A model generated the notes under the pieces. It did no database searches, was not told where the DNA came from, and saw only the letters and a program-made list of their open reading frames with translations. From positions 3,410,001 to 3,474,000 of the forward strand of contig NZ_CP029608.1 in the NCBI RefSeq assembly GCF_003352185.1: DNA of 64,000 nt, given 5' to 3'. The translations under genes were made by a program, and so were the position numbers. Shown here piece after piece: positions 26,823 through 35,282 of the stretch; position 1 is the stretch's first letter, and each line of letters opens with the position of its first letter. This DNA comes from Pseudomonas kribbensis (GTDB taxonomy: Bacteria; Pseudomonadota; Gammaproteobacteria; Pseudomonadales; Pseudomonadaceae).

Positions 26823-26850
26823 CTCTCCATCACTGATGAGGAGTCAAGCA

Positions 26851-28074
26851 ATGTCGCCCTTCCAGATTTTGAAACTGCCCAACGGTCAGACCGTCGGCAA
26901 CCGTATCGCCAAAGCCGCCATGGAAGAAAACCTCGCGGATCGTGACCAGGCACCGTCCCGCGAATTGTTCCGCTTGTATCAGGCCTGGGCCGACGGCGGC
27001 GCCGGGTTGCTGCTGACCGGTAACGTCATGATCGACCGCCGCGCCATGACCGGCCCTGGTGGCGTGGTGCTGGAAGACGAGCGGCATCTGGAGCGTTTCC
27101 GCCAATGGGCCGAAATTGCCCGCAGTGGCGGCGCGCAAGTCTGGGTGCAGCTCAACCACCCCGGCCGCCAGACTTTCGCCAACATGGGCCAGCAATCACT
27201 GGCGCCGTCAGCAGTGGCACTGGAAATGGGTTCGTTCTCGAAACTGTTCGCCGAGCCCAAGCCGATGACCGAGGACGACATCGAAGATGTCATTCAACGT
27301 TTCGCCAGGAGTGCCGCGCTTGCCGAGAAAGCCGGATTCACCGGCATCCAGATCCACGCGGCTCACGGCTATCTGCTCAGCCAGTTCCTTTCGCCGCTGA
27401 CCAATCGCCGTACCGATCGCTGGGGCGGCTCACTGGAAAATCGTGCACGCCTGCTGCTTTCGGTGATCGAGGCTGTGCGTCAGGCCGTTTCACCACAATT
27501 CTGCGTGGCGGTGAAACTCAATTCCGCGGACTTCCAGCGCGGCGGTTTCGACACGGACGACGCTCGTCAGGTAATCGAATGGCTCAACGAGCAGCCGATC
27601 GACCTGCTGGAACTGTCCGGCGGCAGCTACGAAGCCCCTGCCATGCAGGGCGAAGCCCGTGACGGACGCACCCTGGCCCGTGAGGCATTTTTTCTGGAAA
27701 TGGCCAGCGAACTGGCCAGCGTGGCCCGCATGCCGGTGATGGTCACCGGCGGTATCCGGCGCCTGCCCATCGTCGAACAGGTACTCGACAGCGGCATCGA
27801 CATGGCCGGCATCGCCACCGCGCTGGCCATCGAACCGAGCCTGGTCAGACACTGGCGCGAAGGCCGCCACAGCGAGCCGCAATTGCCGCCGATCCGCTGG
27901 AAACGCAAACCGCTGGCCGCGCTGGCGAACATGGCCGTGGTGCGTTTCCAGATGGCGCGCCTGAGCCGCGGCCGCAAGCCACATCCCGAAGTGTCGGCAC
28001 TCTGGGCGCTGATCCGCGACCGCTTGTACCTCAGTCGCCGCACCCGGCAGTACCGTCAGGCGATGGATGTATAA
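26851..28074 (+). CDS. NADH:flavin oxidoreductase, Old Yellow Enzyme family
   Basis: A 407-residue FMN-dependent TIM-barrel enzyme. Conserved parts are KAAMEENLAD near the N terminus, QLNHPGRQ near residue 98, the substrate-binding IHAAHGYLLSQFLSP near residue 170, NRRTDRWGGS, and VTGGIRR near residue 303 for the FMN phosphate. Family members reduce activated alkenes or act as 2,4-dienoyl-CoA-type or xenobiotic reductases. GAGGAG precedes the ATG at 26851. Control by the divergent MerR protein suggests it is induced by an electrophile or oxidised compound. The true substrate cannot be told from sequence. Confidence 0.87.
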   Translation: MSPFQILKLPNGQTVGNRIAKAAMEENLADRDQAPSRELFRLYQAWADGGAGLLLTGNVMIDRRAMTGPGGVVLEDERHLERFRQWAEIARSGGAQVWVQLNHPGRQTFANMGQQSLAPSAVALEMGSFSKLFAEPKPMTEDDIEDVIQRFARSAALAEKAGFTGIQIHAAHGYLLSQFLSPLTNRRTDRWGGSLENRARLLLSVIEAVRQAVSPQFCVAVKLNSADFQRGGFDTDDARQVIEWLNEQPIDLLELSGGSYEAPAMQGEARDGRTLAREAFFLEMASELASVARMPVMVTGGIRRLPIVEQVLDSGIDMAGIATALAIEPSLVRHWREGRHSEPQLPPIRWKRKPLAALANMAVVRFQMARLSRGRKPHPEVSALWALIRDRLYLSRRTRQYRQAMDV

Positions 28075-28077
28075 GCG

Positions 28078-29721
28078 CTAGCGCCCGGCAAACCGCAGGC
28101 GAGACAGCTGACGCAAATCCCCTTCGACGTAATAGTCGTTAGTCCAGCTGTCATCCGCCGCCAGCGGTTGCACCTGCTTCAGCGCCAGTTTTTTCGCGAA
28201 ATAGCGGAAGCGGTAATGCTCGTAGAACCGCAGCAGTTCCAGGCCATAACGGTCCGCCAGTTCGGTGTCGCCGCGAATGATCAGGAAGTTCTCGTCGTTG
28301 CCGTTGCTGGCCGCGGCGCTGAGGTTGTGGCTGCCGCTGATAATCGTCGGGCTGTCAGTGGTGAAGTCGGTGACGATGGCTTTGGTGTGCACCAGCAGGT
28401 TGCCCTTCTGGCCTTTCATGTTCTCTTTCAGCCAGCCTTCCAGCCCGGTGTTGAGCAGCGCAGTGGCAGCGAACTCGGCCGTGCGGTCGGCGTGGAATCC
28501 GGTGATGCGACTGGCGGTGTTCTGCAGGCCGTAACGCAGGATGTCGTCATGGGGCTGGCCGAGCAGCGCGTTGAGAATGGCATCGGGCAAAGTGAACGCG
28601 GTGACGAACAGCACATCCTTCTTCGCCGCATTGATGATGTCGACGAACTCGCGCAGATCGGCACCACCACTGCGCGGCGAGAACCCGGCAAACAGCGGTT
28701 GCGTCGGGTTCATCGGGTTGTGCTGGGTGATCCAGTCCCGGGTGGCGCCGACGTCTGCCGGCGTCGCCCAGACCTGCTCGAACGTCTGCAGATAGCTGGC
28801 CGCGATAGCGGTGTCATCCAGAACGTGCACGACGTTGGCCTGACGATACACACCGTTGGCGGTGAAATTGGTACTGCCGCACAGCACGGCCTGGGGCTGC
28901 CGCTCACCGCCAGCGATACGGCTGAGGACGATGAACTTGTCATGGAAAATATCGTGGGTCACACGCCCGCGCTTGTTGGCTTCCGGCAATTTGGCGAGGC
29001 TGGCCTCGTTCATCGTGGTGTCTTCGTCACCGGGCCTGGCGTGATACAAAACCCGGACCTGCACACCGCGATCAAAGGCCGCGTTCACCGTGTCGATAAT
29101 GGCTTGCAACTGATACTCGTAGATCGCGATGTCCAGCGCCCACTCGCCATCGGGCGCACGTTCGATGAACCCCTGCAAGCGTCCGAGCAGACCGTTCTCC
29201 AGCCACTGCCGTGCCGCATCGGGCCAGGCTTCGATGGGCATGTTCTTGTTGGCGCTGATCTGCGCGTCGAGATCCGGAAACTTGCGCTGGAACGCCTGAC
29301 TGGCGGCCACGGCGCGGTTGAAGATCACGCGTTGATTGGCCGGGTGACCATCGTCTGAAGTAATGCTCAACTCCAGCGACTCCCCCAGCACCGGCGCGTC
29401 GGCCGTGCCATAGGCAAGATGTACGCGGTAATGCATGGTCGTCCCTGGATTGACCGCGTAATCGGCCCAGCGAAATTTCTGCAGCGGTGCGATATCACTC
29501 GGCGTGGCGTGAAACTGCGGGAAGGTGTGAGCCTTGCCGGGAAAGGTCAGGCTGTTGAACAGGAACTGCCACGGCTTGTCGCCCTGCTGCTTCTCGATGG
29601 CAAACCCCAGCAGGCCTTTGCGGCGGGGTTCGGCGAGGTCCATCGCCAGCAGCACGCCGTTGGTGCCGGCGTAAGCCTTTACACGAAAATCGTCCTGAGG
29701 ATTGGCAACCAGTACGCGCAT
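28078..29721 (-). CDS. Phospholipase D-like protein with two HKD-type motifs
   Basis: A 547-residue protein with no signal peptide. An N-terminal domain of about 190 residues that I do not recognise precedes two PLD half-domains. The first motif is HDKFIVLS near residue 261, followed by CGSTNFT; the usual Asp is Ser here. The second is HTKAIVTD near residue 448, followed by GSHNLS, and is canonical. Two HKD halves normally form one active site acting on phosphodiesters (phospholipid or nucleic acid). AAGGAG stands before the ATG. No immunity-like or secretion gene adjoins it, so it is not clearly an effector. Function unknown beyond the family. Confidence 0.75.
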   Translation of the reverse strand: MRVLVANPQDDFRVKAYAGTNGVLLAMDLAEPRRKGLLGFAIEKQQGDKPWQFLFNSLTFPGKAHTFPQFHATPSDIAPLQKFRWADYAVNPGTTMHYRVHLAYGTADAPVLGESLELSITSDDGHPANQRVIFNRAVAASQAFQRKFPDLDAQISANKNMPIEAWPDAARQWLENGLLGRLQGFIERAPDGEWALDIAIYEYQLQAIIDTVNAAFDRGVQVRVLYHARPGDEDTTMNEASLAKLPEANKRGRVTHDIFHDKFIVLSRIAGGERQPQAVLCGSTNFTANGVYRQANVVHVLDDTAIAASYLQTFEQVWATPADVGATRDWITQHNPMNPTQPLFAGFSPRSGGADLREFVDIINAAKKDVLFVTAFTLPDAILNALLGQPHDDILRYGLQNTASRITGFHADRTAEFAATALLNTGLEGWLKENMKGQKGNLLVHTKAIVTDFTTDSPTIISGSHNLSAAASNGNDENFLIIRGDTELADRYGLELLRFYEHYRFRYFAKKLALKQVQPLAADDSWTNDYYVEGDLRQLSRLRFAGR

Positions 29722-29761
29722 GATTCACTCCTTGTGATGTGGGCTGGATGCAGCATAGTCC

Positions 29762-30406
29762 TCAGACAGACAACAGGTCGTCGATATGCCGGTAATCCGC
29801 GTCCAGGGCAGTCGCCAACTGTCTGGCCCGGCCCAACCGGATCGGCCCGCGCTCGATATCGATCAACAGGCCCGGACAGGCCAGTGCCGGCAATCCCGAG
29901 CATTCTTTCAAACGCCCATCGGTGAGCACCAGCAGGCGCTGTTGTTCGGCGGGGAATCGTTTGCGGCGCACCGTCAGCCAGTGCTCGGCCTCGTTCAATG
30001 CCGCAAGCAATGGCGTGCCGCCGCCCGCGCCCAACTCATCGAGCCATGCTCGCAATCCGCTGGAAGCTTTCAAACCCTGCACCTGCCATTTCGGCGCTGC
30101 GCCACTGGCAGTCAGCAATGCGAGTCGCGCCCGTTGCCGGTAAGCGTCGTCGAACAGTTGCGCGAGTACTCCCTTGGCATCGCTCAATGCTCGATGACGA
30201 CGGGTTGAGGCCGAAGCGTCGACAATCACCAGCCACAGTTCATGAGGTGTGCGGGTGCGCAGTTGAAACAGCAAGTCAGCACGCACTTTCGGGCGACCGT
30301 TGAGCAATGTTCCCGGCCAGTTCACCGAGCCACTGCGAGCCGCGTGACGCTTGCCCTGCCGGCCATTGTTCAGGCGTCCGGCGCGGGGTCTGGCATTCGC
30401 CCCCAC
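29762..30406 (-). CDS. VWA-domain protein, ChlD/BchD-like chelatase partner
   Basis: A 214-residue protein, a von Willebrand A domain with the MIDAS metal site: DASAS near residue 64, GGGTP near residue 129, and LTDGR near residue 164. It resembles the C-terminal part of magnesium chelatase D subunits but lacks their N-terminal AAA domain. It is the last gene of the cobW-cobN-chlI-like operon and probably bridges the ATPase to CobN during cobalt insertion. The first GTG that fits is at 30406; it has no good ribosome site and lies in a hairpin, so the start is uncertain. Confidence 0.78.
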   Translation of the reverse strand: MGANARPRAGRLNNGRQGKRHAARSGSVNWPGTLLNGRPKVRADLLFQLRTRTPHELWLVIVDASASTRRHRALSDAKGVLAQLFDDAYRQRARLALLTASGAAPKWQVQGLKASSGLRAWLDELGAGGGTPLLAALNEAEHWLTVRRKRFPAEQQRLLVLTDGRLKECSGLPALACPGLLIDIERGPIRLGRARQLATALDADYRHIDDLLSV

Positions 30407-30427
30407 GTCGGATCGGGGGCGAATGCC
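30392..30427 (-). other. Hairpin between the chelatase ATPase and VWA genes
   Basis: Two perfect 13-base arms (30392-30404 and 30415-30427) with a 10-base loop span from the last base of the ATPase stop codon to the GTG start of the VWA gene. On the reverse strand no T run follows. It would sequester the GTG start, so it may lower or couple translation of the VWA protein. Confidence 0.55.
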
Positions 30428-31428
30428 TAAGGCTTTTTTGGCCAGACCGGCACTTCGCGGCGCGCGCCGGTGACGAGGGACGGTGCCGGCATTTCACCCC
30501 ATTGCCCCTGTCCTTGCGCCGGATCAGCCTGGGAGCCTGACGGCGATTGCGCGGGAGTCTGCGCATTGGACGGGGACTGCTCGCGACGGCGATGACGCAG
30601 TGCAAATTCAGCGACCGCATCGATGTCCTGCTCGGCAATGGCTTCTGCACCGCGCCAAGCCGCATGAGCCCGCGCAGCACGCAACCAGACCAGATCAGCA
30701 CGCAAACCATCGACGCCAGCGGCAAAGCAACGCTCAGTGATCTGCGCCAGTGCTTCATCGTCGAGAGGAATGTTCGCCAAGGCATTGCGGGCGTTTTCAC
30801 AGCGCTCGCGCAGGGCTTGCTGCTCGGCTTCCCACTTTGCGCAGAAGGTCTGCGGATCACTGTCGAAATCCAGTCGCCGACGAATGATCTGCCCACGCTC
30901 GACCGGCGCCGTGTGACCGCTCAAGGCGACGTTCAGACCAAAGCGATCGAGCAGTTGCGGACGCAACTCGCCCTCTTCCGGGTTCATCGTGCCGATCAGT
31001 ACGAACTTTGCCGAATGCCGATGGGAAATGCCGTCGCGCTCAATCAGGTTGGTGCCGCTGGCGGCCACATCAAGCAGCAGATCCACCAGATGATCCGGCA
31101 ACAGATTCACTTCATCGACATACAGCACGCCGCCGTCAGCCTTGGCCAGTACGCCGGGAGAAAATTGTGCGCGGCCGTCGCTGAGTGCCGCATCCAGATC
31201 GAGAGTGCCGACCAGCCGCTCTTCGGTGGCGCCCAACGGCAAGGTGACGAACTGACCGCTGGCCAGCAGATCCGCCAGGCCCCGGGCCAGCGTTGACTTG
31301 GCCATGCCACGCGGACCTTCGATCAGCACACCGCCGATCTTCGGGTCGATGGCGGTCAGGTACAGCGCCAGTTTCAGATCATCGGCGCCGACCACGGCGG
31401 AGAGCGGGAAATGTGGGATGTCGGTCAT
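30427..31428 (-). CDS. ChlI/BchI-like AAA ATPase of the cobalt chelatase
   Basis: A 333-residue AAA+ protein with Walker A GPRGMAKS near residue 39, Walker B GGVLYVDEVNLL near residue 101, and GTMNPEEGELRPQLLDRF (sensor 1 and arginine finger) near residue 145. The C-terminal 45 residues are Gln/Pro/Ser-rich. It resembles magnesium chelatase I subunits, but no chlorophyll genes are present and cobN is immediately upstream (two bases apart). It therefore probably replaces CobS as the ATPase of aerobic cobaltochelatase. Start: the ATG at 31428 (MTDIPHFPL), because the longer frame has no family match. Confidence 0.88.
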   Translation of the reverse strand: MTDIPHFPLSAVVGADDLKLALYLTAIDPKIGGVLIEGPRGMAKSTLARGLADLLASGQFVTLPLGATEERLVGTLDLDAALSDGRAQFSPGVLAKADGGVLYVDEVNLLPDHLVDLLLDVAASGTNLIERDGISHRHSAKFVLIGTMNPEEGELRPQLLDRFGLNVALSGHTAPVERGQIIRRRLDFDSDPQTFCAKWEAEQQALRERCENARNALANIPLDDEALAQITERCFAAGVDGLRADLVWLRAARAHAAWRGAEAIAEQDIDAVAEFALRHRRREQSPSNAQTPAQSPSGSQADPAQGQGQWGEMPAPSLVTGARREVPVWPKKP

Positions 31429-31430
31429 GT

Positions 31431-34400
31431 TCAGCTCTCTTCTTCTATATCCAGCAGCAAGTTTTCGAGTGCTTCTTTGTAAGCACCCGGTTCCTGCCAC
31501 ATCCCGCGCTGCTGCGCTTCGAGCATGCGCTCGGTCATGTCGCGCAGTGCGTGGGGATTATGCTCGCGCACAAAGTCGCGGGTTGCCGGGTCCAGCAGAT
31601 AGGCGTCGGCCAGCAACGCGTACTGGTGATCGTCGATCAGCTGCGTGGTCGCGTCGAAGGCAAACAGGTTATCGACCGTGGCCGCCAGTTCGAACGCGCC
31701 TTTATAGCCGTGGCGTTTGACGCCGTCGATCCATTTCGGATTCGCCGCCCGGGAACGGATCACCCGGTTCAACTCTTCTTTCAGGGTGCGGATCTTCGGC
31801 AAATCCGGCTGGCTGTGATCGCCGTGATAACTGGCCGCCGCCTCGCCGCGCAGGCTTTCCACGGCGGCGAGCATGCCGCCCTGGAACTGGTAATAGTCGT
31901 TGGAATCGAGCAAGTCATGCTCGCGGTTGTCCTGGTTTTGCAGCACGGCCTGCACCTGGCTCAGGCGCTGGACGAATTGCTCGCGGGCGGCGGTGCCTTC
32001 GTCGGAACCGCCATAGGCATAGGCGCCCCAGTTCAGGTAGACCTCGGCCAGATCCTCACGGGTTTGCCACAGGCGACCGTCAATGGCGCCCTGCACGCCC
32101 GCGCCATAAGCGCCGGGCTTGGCACCGAAGATCCGCCAGCCGGCCTGACGCCGCGCGGCCTCTTCGTCCAGCCCCGACTGGCGCAAGGCCTCGCGTTCGG
32201 CACGTACTTTGGCGGCCAGTGGATTGAGATCGTCCGGCTCGTCCAGTTCGGCCACGGCTTGTACGGCGGCGTCGAACAGGCGGATCAGGTTGGCGAACGC
32301 ATCACGGAAAAATCCGGAGACTCGCAGCGTGACATCCACCCGAGGCCGGTCGAGCAGGCTCAGCGGCAGAATCTCGAAATCGTCGACCCGCTGACTGCCC
32401 GTCGCCCACACCGGGCGCACACCCATCAGCGCCATGGCTTGGGCGATGTCGTCACCGCCGGTGCGCATGGTCGCCGTGCCCCAGACCGACAGGCCGAGCT
32501 GGCGCAAGTGATCGCCGTGATCCTGGAGGTGTCGCTCGAGAATCAGGGTTGCCGACTGGAAGCCGATACGCCAGGCCGTGGTGGTCGGCAGGTTGCGCAC
32601 GTCCACCGAATAAAAATTGCGCCCGGTGGGCAACACGTCGAGGCGACCGCGACTCGGTGCGCCGCTCGGGCCGGCCGGGACGAAGCGGCCGTTCAACGCG
32701 TCGAGCAGACCGCGCATTTCGGCCGGGCCGCAGGCATCGAGGCGTGGGGCAACGACTTCACGAAGATGGTCGATGATTACGCCGACTTCAGACCAGTGAG
32801 GATCCTGTGGGAGCGAGCTTGCTCGCGATTGCGGAGTGTCAGTCCCAGAAGTGTTGGCAGACAAGACGCCTTCGCGAGCAAGCTCGCTCCCACAGGAATC
32901 GCTCACAGCGTGCGTGATCAACTGCGTTGCGAACAGCTCAAGGCGTTCGCGGGTATCCCCGGCCGTGCGCCAGACCTCATCGCTCAGCGATTGCAGCTCC
33001 ATCGGACGCGGGCCAGTCCAGGGCTCGGCCAAAGTGCAATCCAGCGGATCGAACCCCAACTGAAACGCCTTGGCCAGCGCCCGCAACAGGCTCGATTGCG
33101 CACCTTTGCCATCGCCACGCGGAATCCGCAGCAACGCCAGCAAGGTGTCGATGCGCAAATGCCCGGTCGGCGACTCACCGAAGATGTGCAGACCATCGCG
33201 AATCTGCGATTCCTTCAGATCACACAGATAGGTGTCCAGACGCGGCAACCAGATCGCCGCATCGGCATCGCTGTCGAGGCCTTCGTCGAGTTGCAGTTCG
33301 CGATCGATCTGCGTGTCACGCACCAGTTGCAGAATGTCGCGCTGCAATTCACGGGCGCGGCGCGGGTCGAGCAATTGCGCTTCGTAATATTCGTCGGCCA
33401 ACAGTTCCAGATTGCGCAGCGGACCATAGGTTTCGGCGCGGGTCAGCGGCGGCATCAAGTGGTCAATGATCACCGCCTGAGTGCGACGCTTGGCCTGGGC
33501 GCCCTCGCCCGGGTCGTTGACGATAAACGGATAAATGTTCGGCAGCGGCCCGAGCAATGCATCCGGCCAGCAATTCTCCGACAGGCCCACCCCTTTGCCT
33601 GGCAGCCATTCGAGGTTGCCGTGCTTGCCGACATGAATCACGCCTTGGGCGCCGTAGGTCTGGCGCAGCCAGAAATAGAACGCGAGATACGCGTGCGGCG
33701 GCACCAGATCGGGGTCGTGATACACCGCGCTCGGATCGACCTGATACCCCCGCGCCGGTTGAATACCGACGAAGGTCAGGCCAAACCGCAGACCGGCGAT
33801 CATCATTCGCCCGTCACGGCACATCGGATCGTTGTGCGGCGAACCCCAACGCTCCAGCACCGCCGTGCGATTGGCTTCGGGCAGTGCGTTGAACATCGTC
33901 AGGTAATCGTTCATCGCCAGGCTTTGCTGGCACGGGCGCTGGTCGAGGGTGTCGAGGTCGTTGCTGACGCCGCCGAGCAGTTGCCGGATCAGTTCGGTGC
34001 CGCTGTCAGGCAATTCAGCAGGTAGCGGATAACCCTCAGCCTGCAACGCCCGCAGGATGTTCAGCGCAGCGGTCGGCGTGTCGAGGCCTACGCCGTTACC
34101 GATGCGCCCGTCGCGGGTCGGGTAGTTGGCGAGAATCAGCGCGATACGTTTTTCAGCGTTCGGCACCCGCGCCAGATCGACCCAGCGTCGCGCCAGTTCG
34201 GCCACAAAATCCATGCGCTCCGGCTGCGCTCGATAACACACCACGTCGGACTGACTGCGCTCGCTGCGCCAGGCCAGATCCTTGAAGCTGATCGGCCGAC
34301 TGATGATCCGACCGTCCAGCTCCGGCAAGGCAATGTGCATCGCCAGATCCCGAGGGCCGAGGCCCTGCTCGCTGTCGCGCCATCCGGGCTCGTTGTCCTG

Positions 34401-35279
34401 GGCGCAGATCGCCTGGATCACCGGAATGTTGCGACGGAACGGCCGCAGATGCGGCGCTTCCGGGCTGGACTGGGCGAAACCGGTGGTGTTCACAATCACC
34501 GACGCTTCGACTTCATCCAGCCAGTCCTCGACCACCGACAGGCAGCCGGGCTCTTTCAGACTGGCCACGGCCATCGGCAGCGGATTGAGTCCGGCAGCCT
34601 GCAACCGTTGGCAGAACACGTCGATAAACGCCGTGTTGGCCGCTTGCAAATGCGAGCGATAAAACAACACCGCCGCCACCGGTTGACCGGGCAGCCAATC
34701 GGCTTGCCAGTCGCTCAGTGCGGCGGTGTTTTTGTTCGGGTGGTAAATCGCCGTGCGCGGCAGCGTTTGCGGCTCGCCCCACACGTAATCCCGCGCCAGC
34801 CAGCGGTTGGCCAGACAGCGGAAGAAATCCAGCGCATTGCCCATGCCGCCCTGACGCAGAAACTGCCAGAGCCGGTCGCGATCTTCGGCGCCTACGGTGC
34901 TCAAGTCGCTGAGCTCCGGGTCGGGCCGATCATCGCCCGGCACCAGAATCACCTGTACGCCACGCTCGGACAATTCGACCAACCGCTCGACACCATAGCG
35001 CCAATAAGCGATGCCGCCATGCAACGAAATCAGAATGACCTTGGCATGACGCAGCACTTCATCAACGTACAGGTCGACCGACGCATGGTTCTGCACCTGC
35101 ATCGGGTTGGCCAGCCGCACGCTCGGGTAATCGTCGGGCAGTTGCTGCGCCGCTTCGGCGAGCAGTGCAAGGCTGGAGTCGCCGCTGCACAGAATCACCA
35201 GCTCGGCGGGGGTTTGTCCAAGGTCGGCAATGTTGTCATCCGACACGAAACCGCCGGGCTGGGTCCTGAGCAGGTGCAT
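31431..35279 (-). CDS. cobN: Cobaltochelatase large subunit CobN, with in-frame REP insertion
   Basis: A 1282-residue cytoplasmic protein that inserts cobalt into hydrogenobyrinic acid a,c-diamide in aerobic B12 synthesis. Typical CobN/BchH stretches include HVGKHGNLEWLPGKG near residue 543, NIYPFIVNDPGEGAQAKRR near residue 578 and SEVYLNWG-type sequence (AEVYLNWGAYAYGG) near residue 1080. Residues of about 795-826 are encoded by a complete REP inverted repeat (32803-32897) that keeps the frame; this stretch (CGSELAREG, then SRASSLPQD) is not CobN sequence. It starts three bases after cobW and ends two bases before the chelatase ATPase gene. Confidence 0.92.
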   Translation of the reverse strand: MHLLRTQPGGFVSDDNIADLGQTPAELVILCSGDSSLALLAEAAQQLPDDYPSVRLANPMQVQNHASVDLYVDEVLRHAKVILISLHGGIAYWRYGVERLVELSERGVQVILVPGDDRPDPELSDLSTVGAEDRDRLWQFLRQGGMGNALDFFRCLANRWLARDYVWGEPQTLPRTAIYHPNKNTAALSDWQADWLPGQPVAAVLFYRSHLQAANTAFIDVFCQRLQAAGLNPLPMAVASLKEPGCLSVVEDWLDEVEASVIVNTTGFAQSSPEAPHLRPFRRNIPVIQAICAQDNEPGWRDSEQGLGPRDLAMHIALPELDGRIISRPISFKDLAWRSERSQSDVVCYRAQPERMDFVAELARRWVDLARVPNAEKRIALILANYPTRDGRIGNGVGLDTPTAALNILRALQAEGYPLPAELPDSGTELIRQLLGGVSNDLDTLDQRPCQQSLAMNDYLTMFNALPEANRTAVLERWGSPHNDPMCRDGRMMIAGLRFGLTFVGIQPARGYQVDPSAVYHDPDLVPPHAYLAFYFWLRQTYGAQGVIHVGKHGNLEWLPGKGVGLSENCWPDALLGPLPNIYPFIVNDPGEGAQAKRRTQAVIIDHLMPPLTRAETYGPLRNLELLADEYYEAQLLDPRRARELQRDILQLVRDTQIDRELQLDEGLDSDADAAIWLPRLDTYLCDLKESQIRDGLHIFGESPTGHLRIDTLLALLRIPRGDGKGAQSSLLRALAKAFQLGFDPLDCTLAEPWTGPRPMELQSLSDEVWRTAGDTRERLELFATQLITHAVSDSCGSELAREGVLSANTSGTDTPQSRASSLPQDPHWSEVGVIIDHLREVVAPRLDACGPAEMRGLLDALNGRFVPAGPSGAPSRGRLDVLPTGRNFYSVDVRNLPTTTAWRIGFQSATLILERHLQDHGDHLRQLGLSVWGTATMRTGGDDIAQAMALMGVRPVWATGSQRVDDFEILPLSLLDRPRVDVTLRVSGFFRDAFANLIRLFDAAVQAVAELDEPDDLNPLAAKVRAEREALRQSGLDEEAARRQAGWRIFGAKPGAYGAGVQGAIDGRLWQTREDLAEVYLNWGAYAYGGSDEGTAAREQFVQRLSQVQAVLQNQDNREHDLLDSNDYYQFQGGMLAAVESLRGEAAASYHGDHSQPDLPKIRTLKEELNRVIRSRAANPKWIDGVKRHGYKGAFELAATVDNLFAFDATTQLIDDHQYALLADAYLLDPATRDFVREHNPHALRDMTERMLEAQQRGMWQEPGAYKEALENLLLDIEEES
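32803..32897. repeat. REP pair inside the cobN coding sequence
   Basis: Arms at 32803-32828 and 32872-32897 are perfect 26-base inverted copies with a 43-base loop, of the GTGGGAGCGAGCTTGCTCGCG type. The element is read through in frame, adding about 32 residues to CobN. REP pairs are normally intergenic, so this is unusual. Confidence 0.92.
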
Positions 35280-35282
35280 GGC

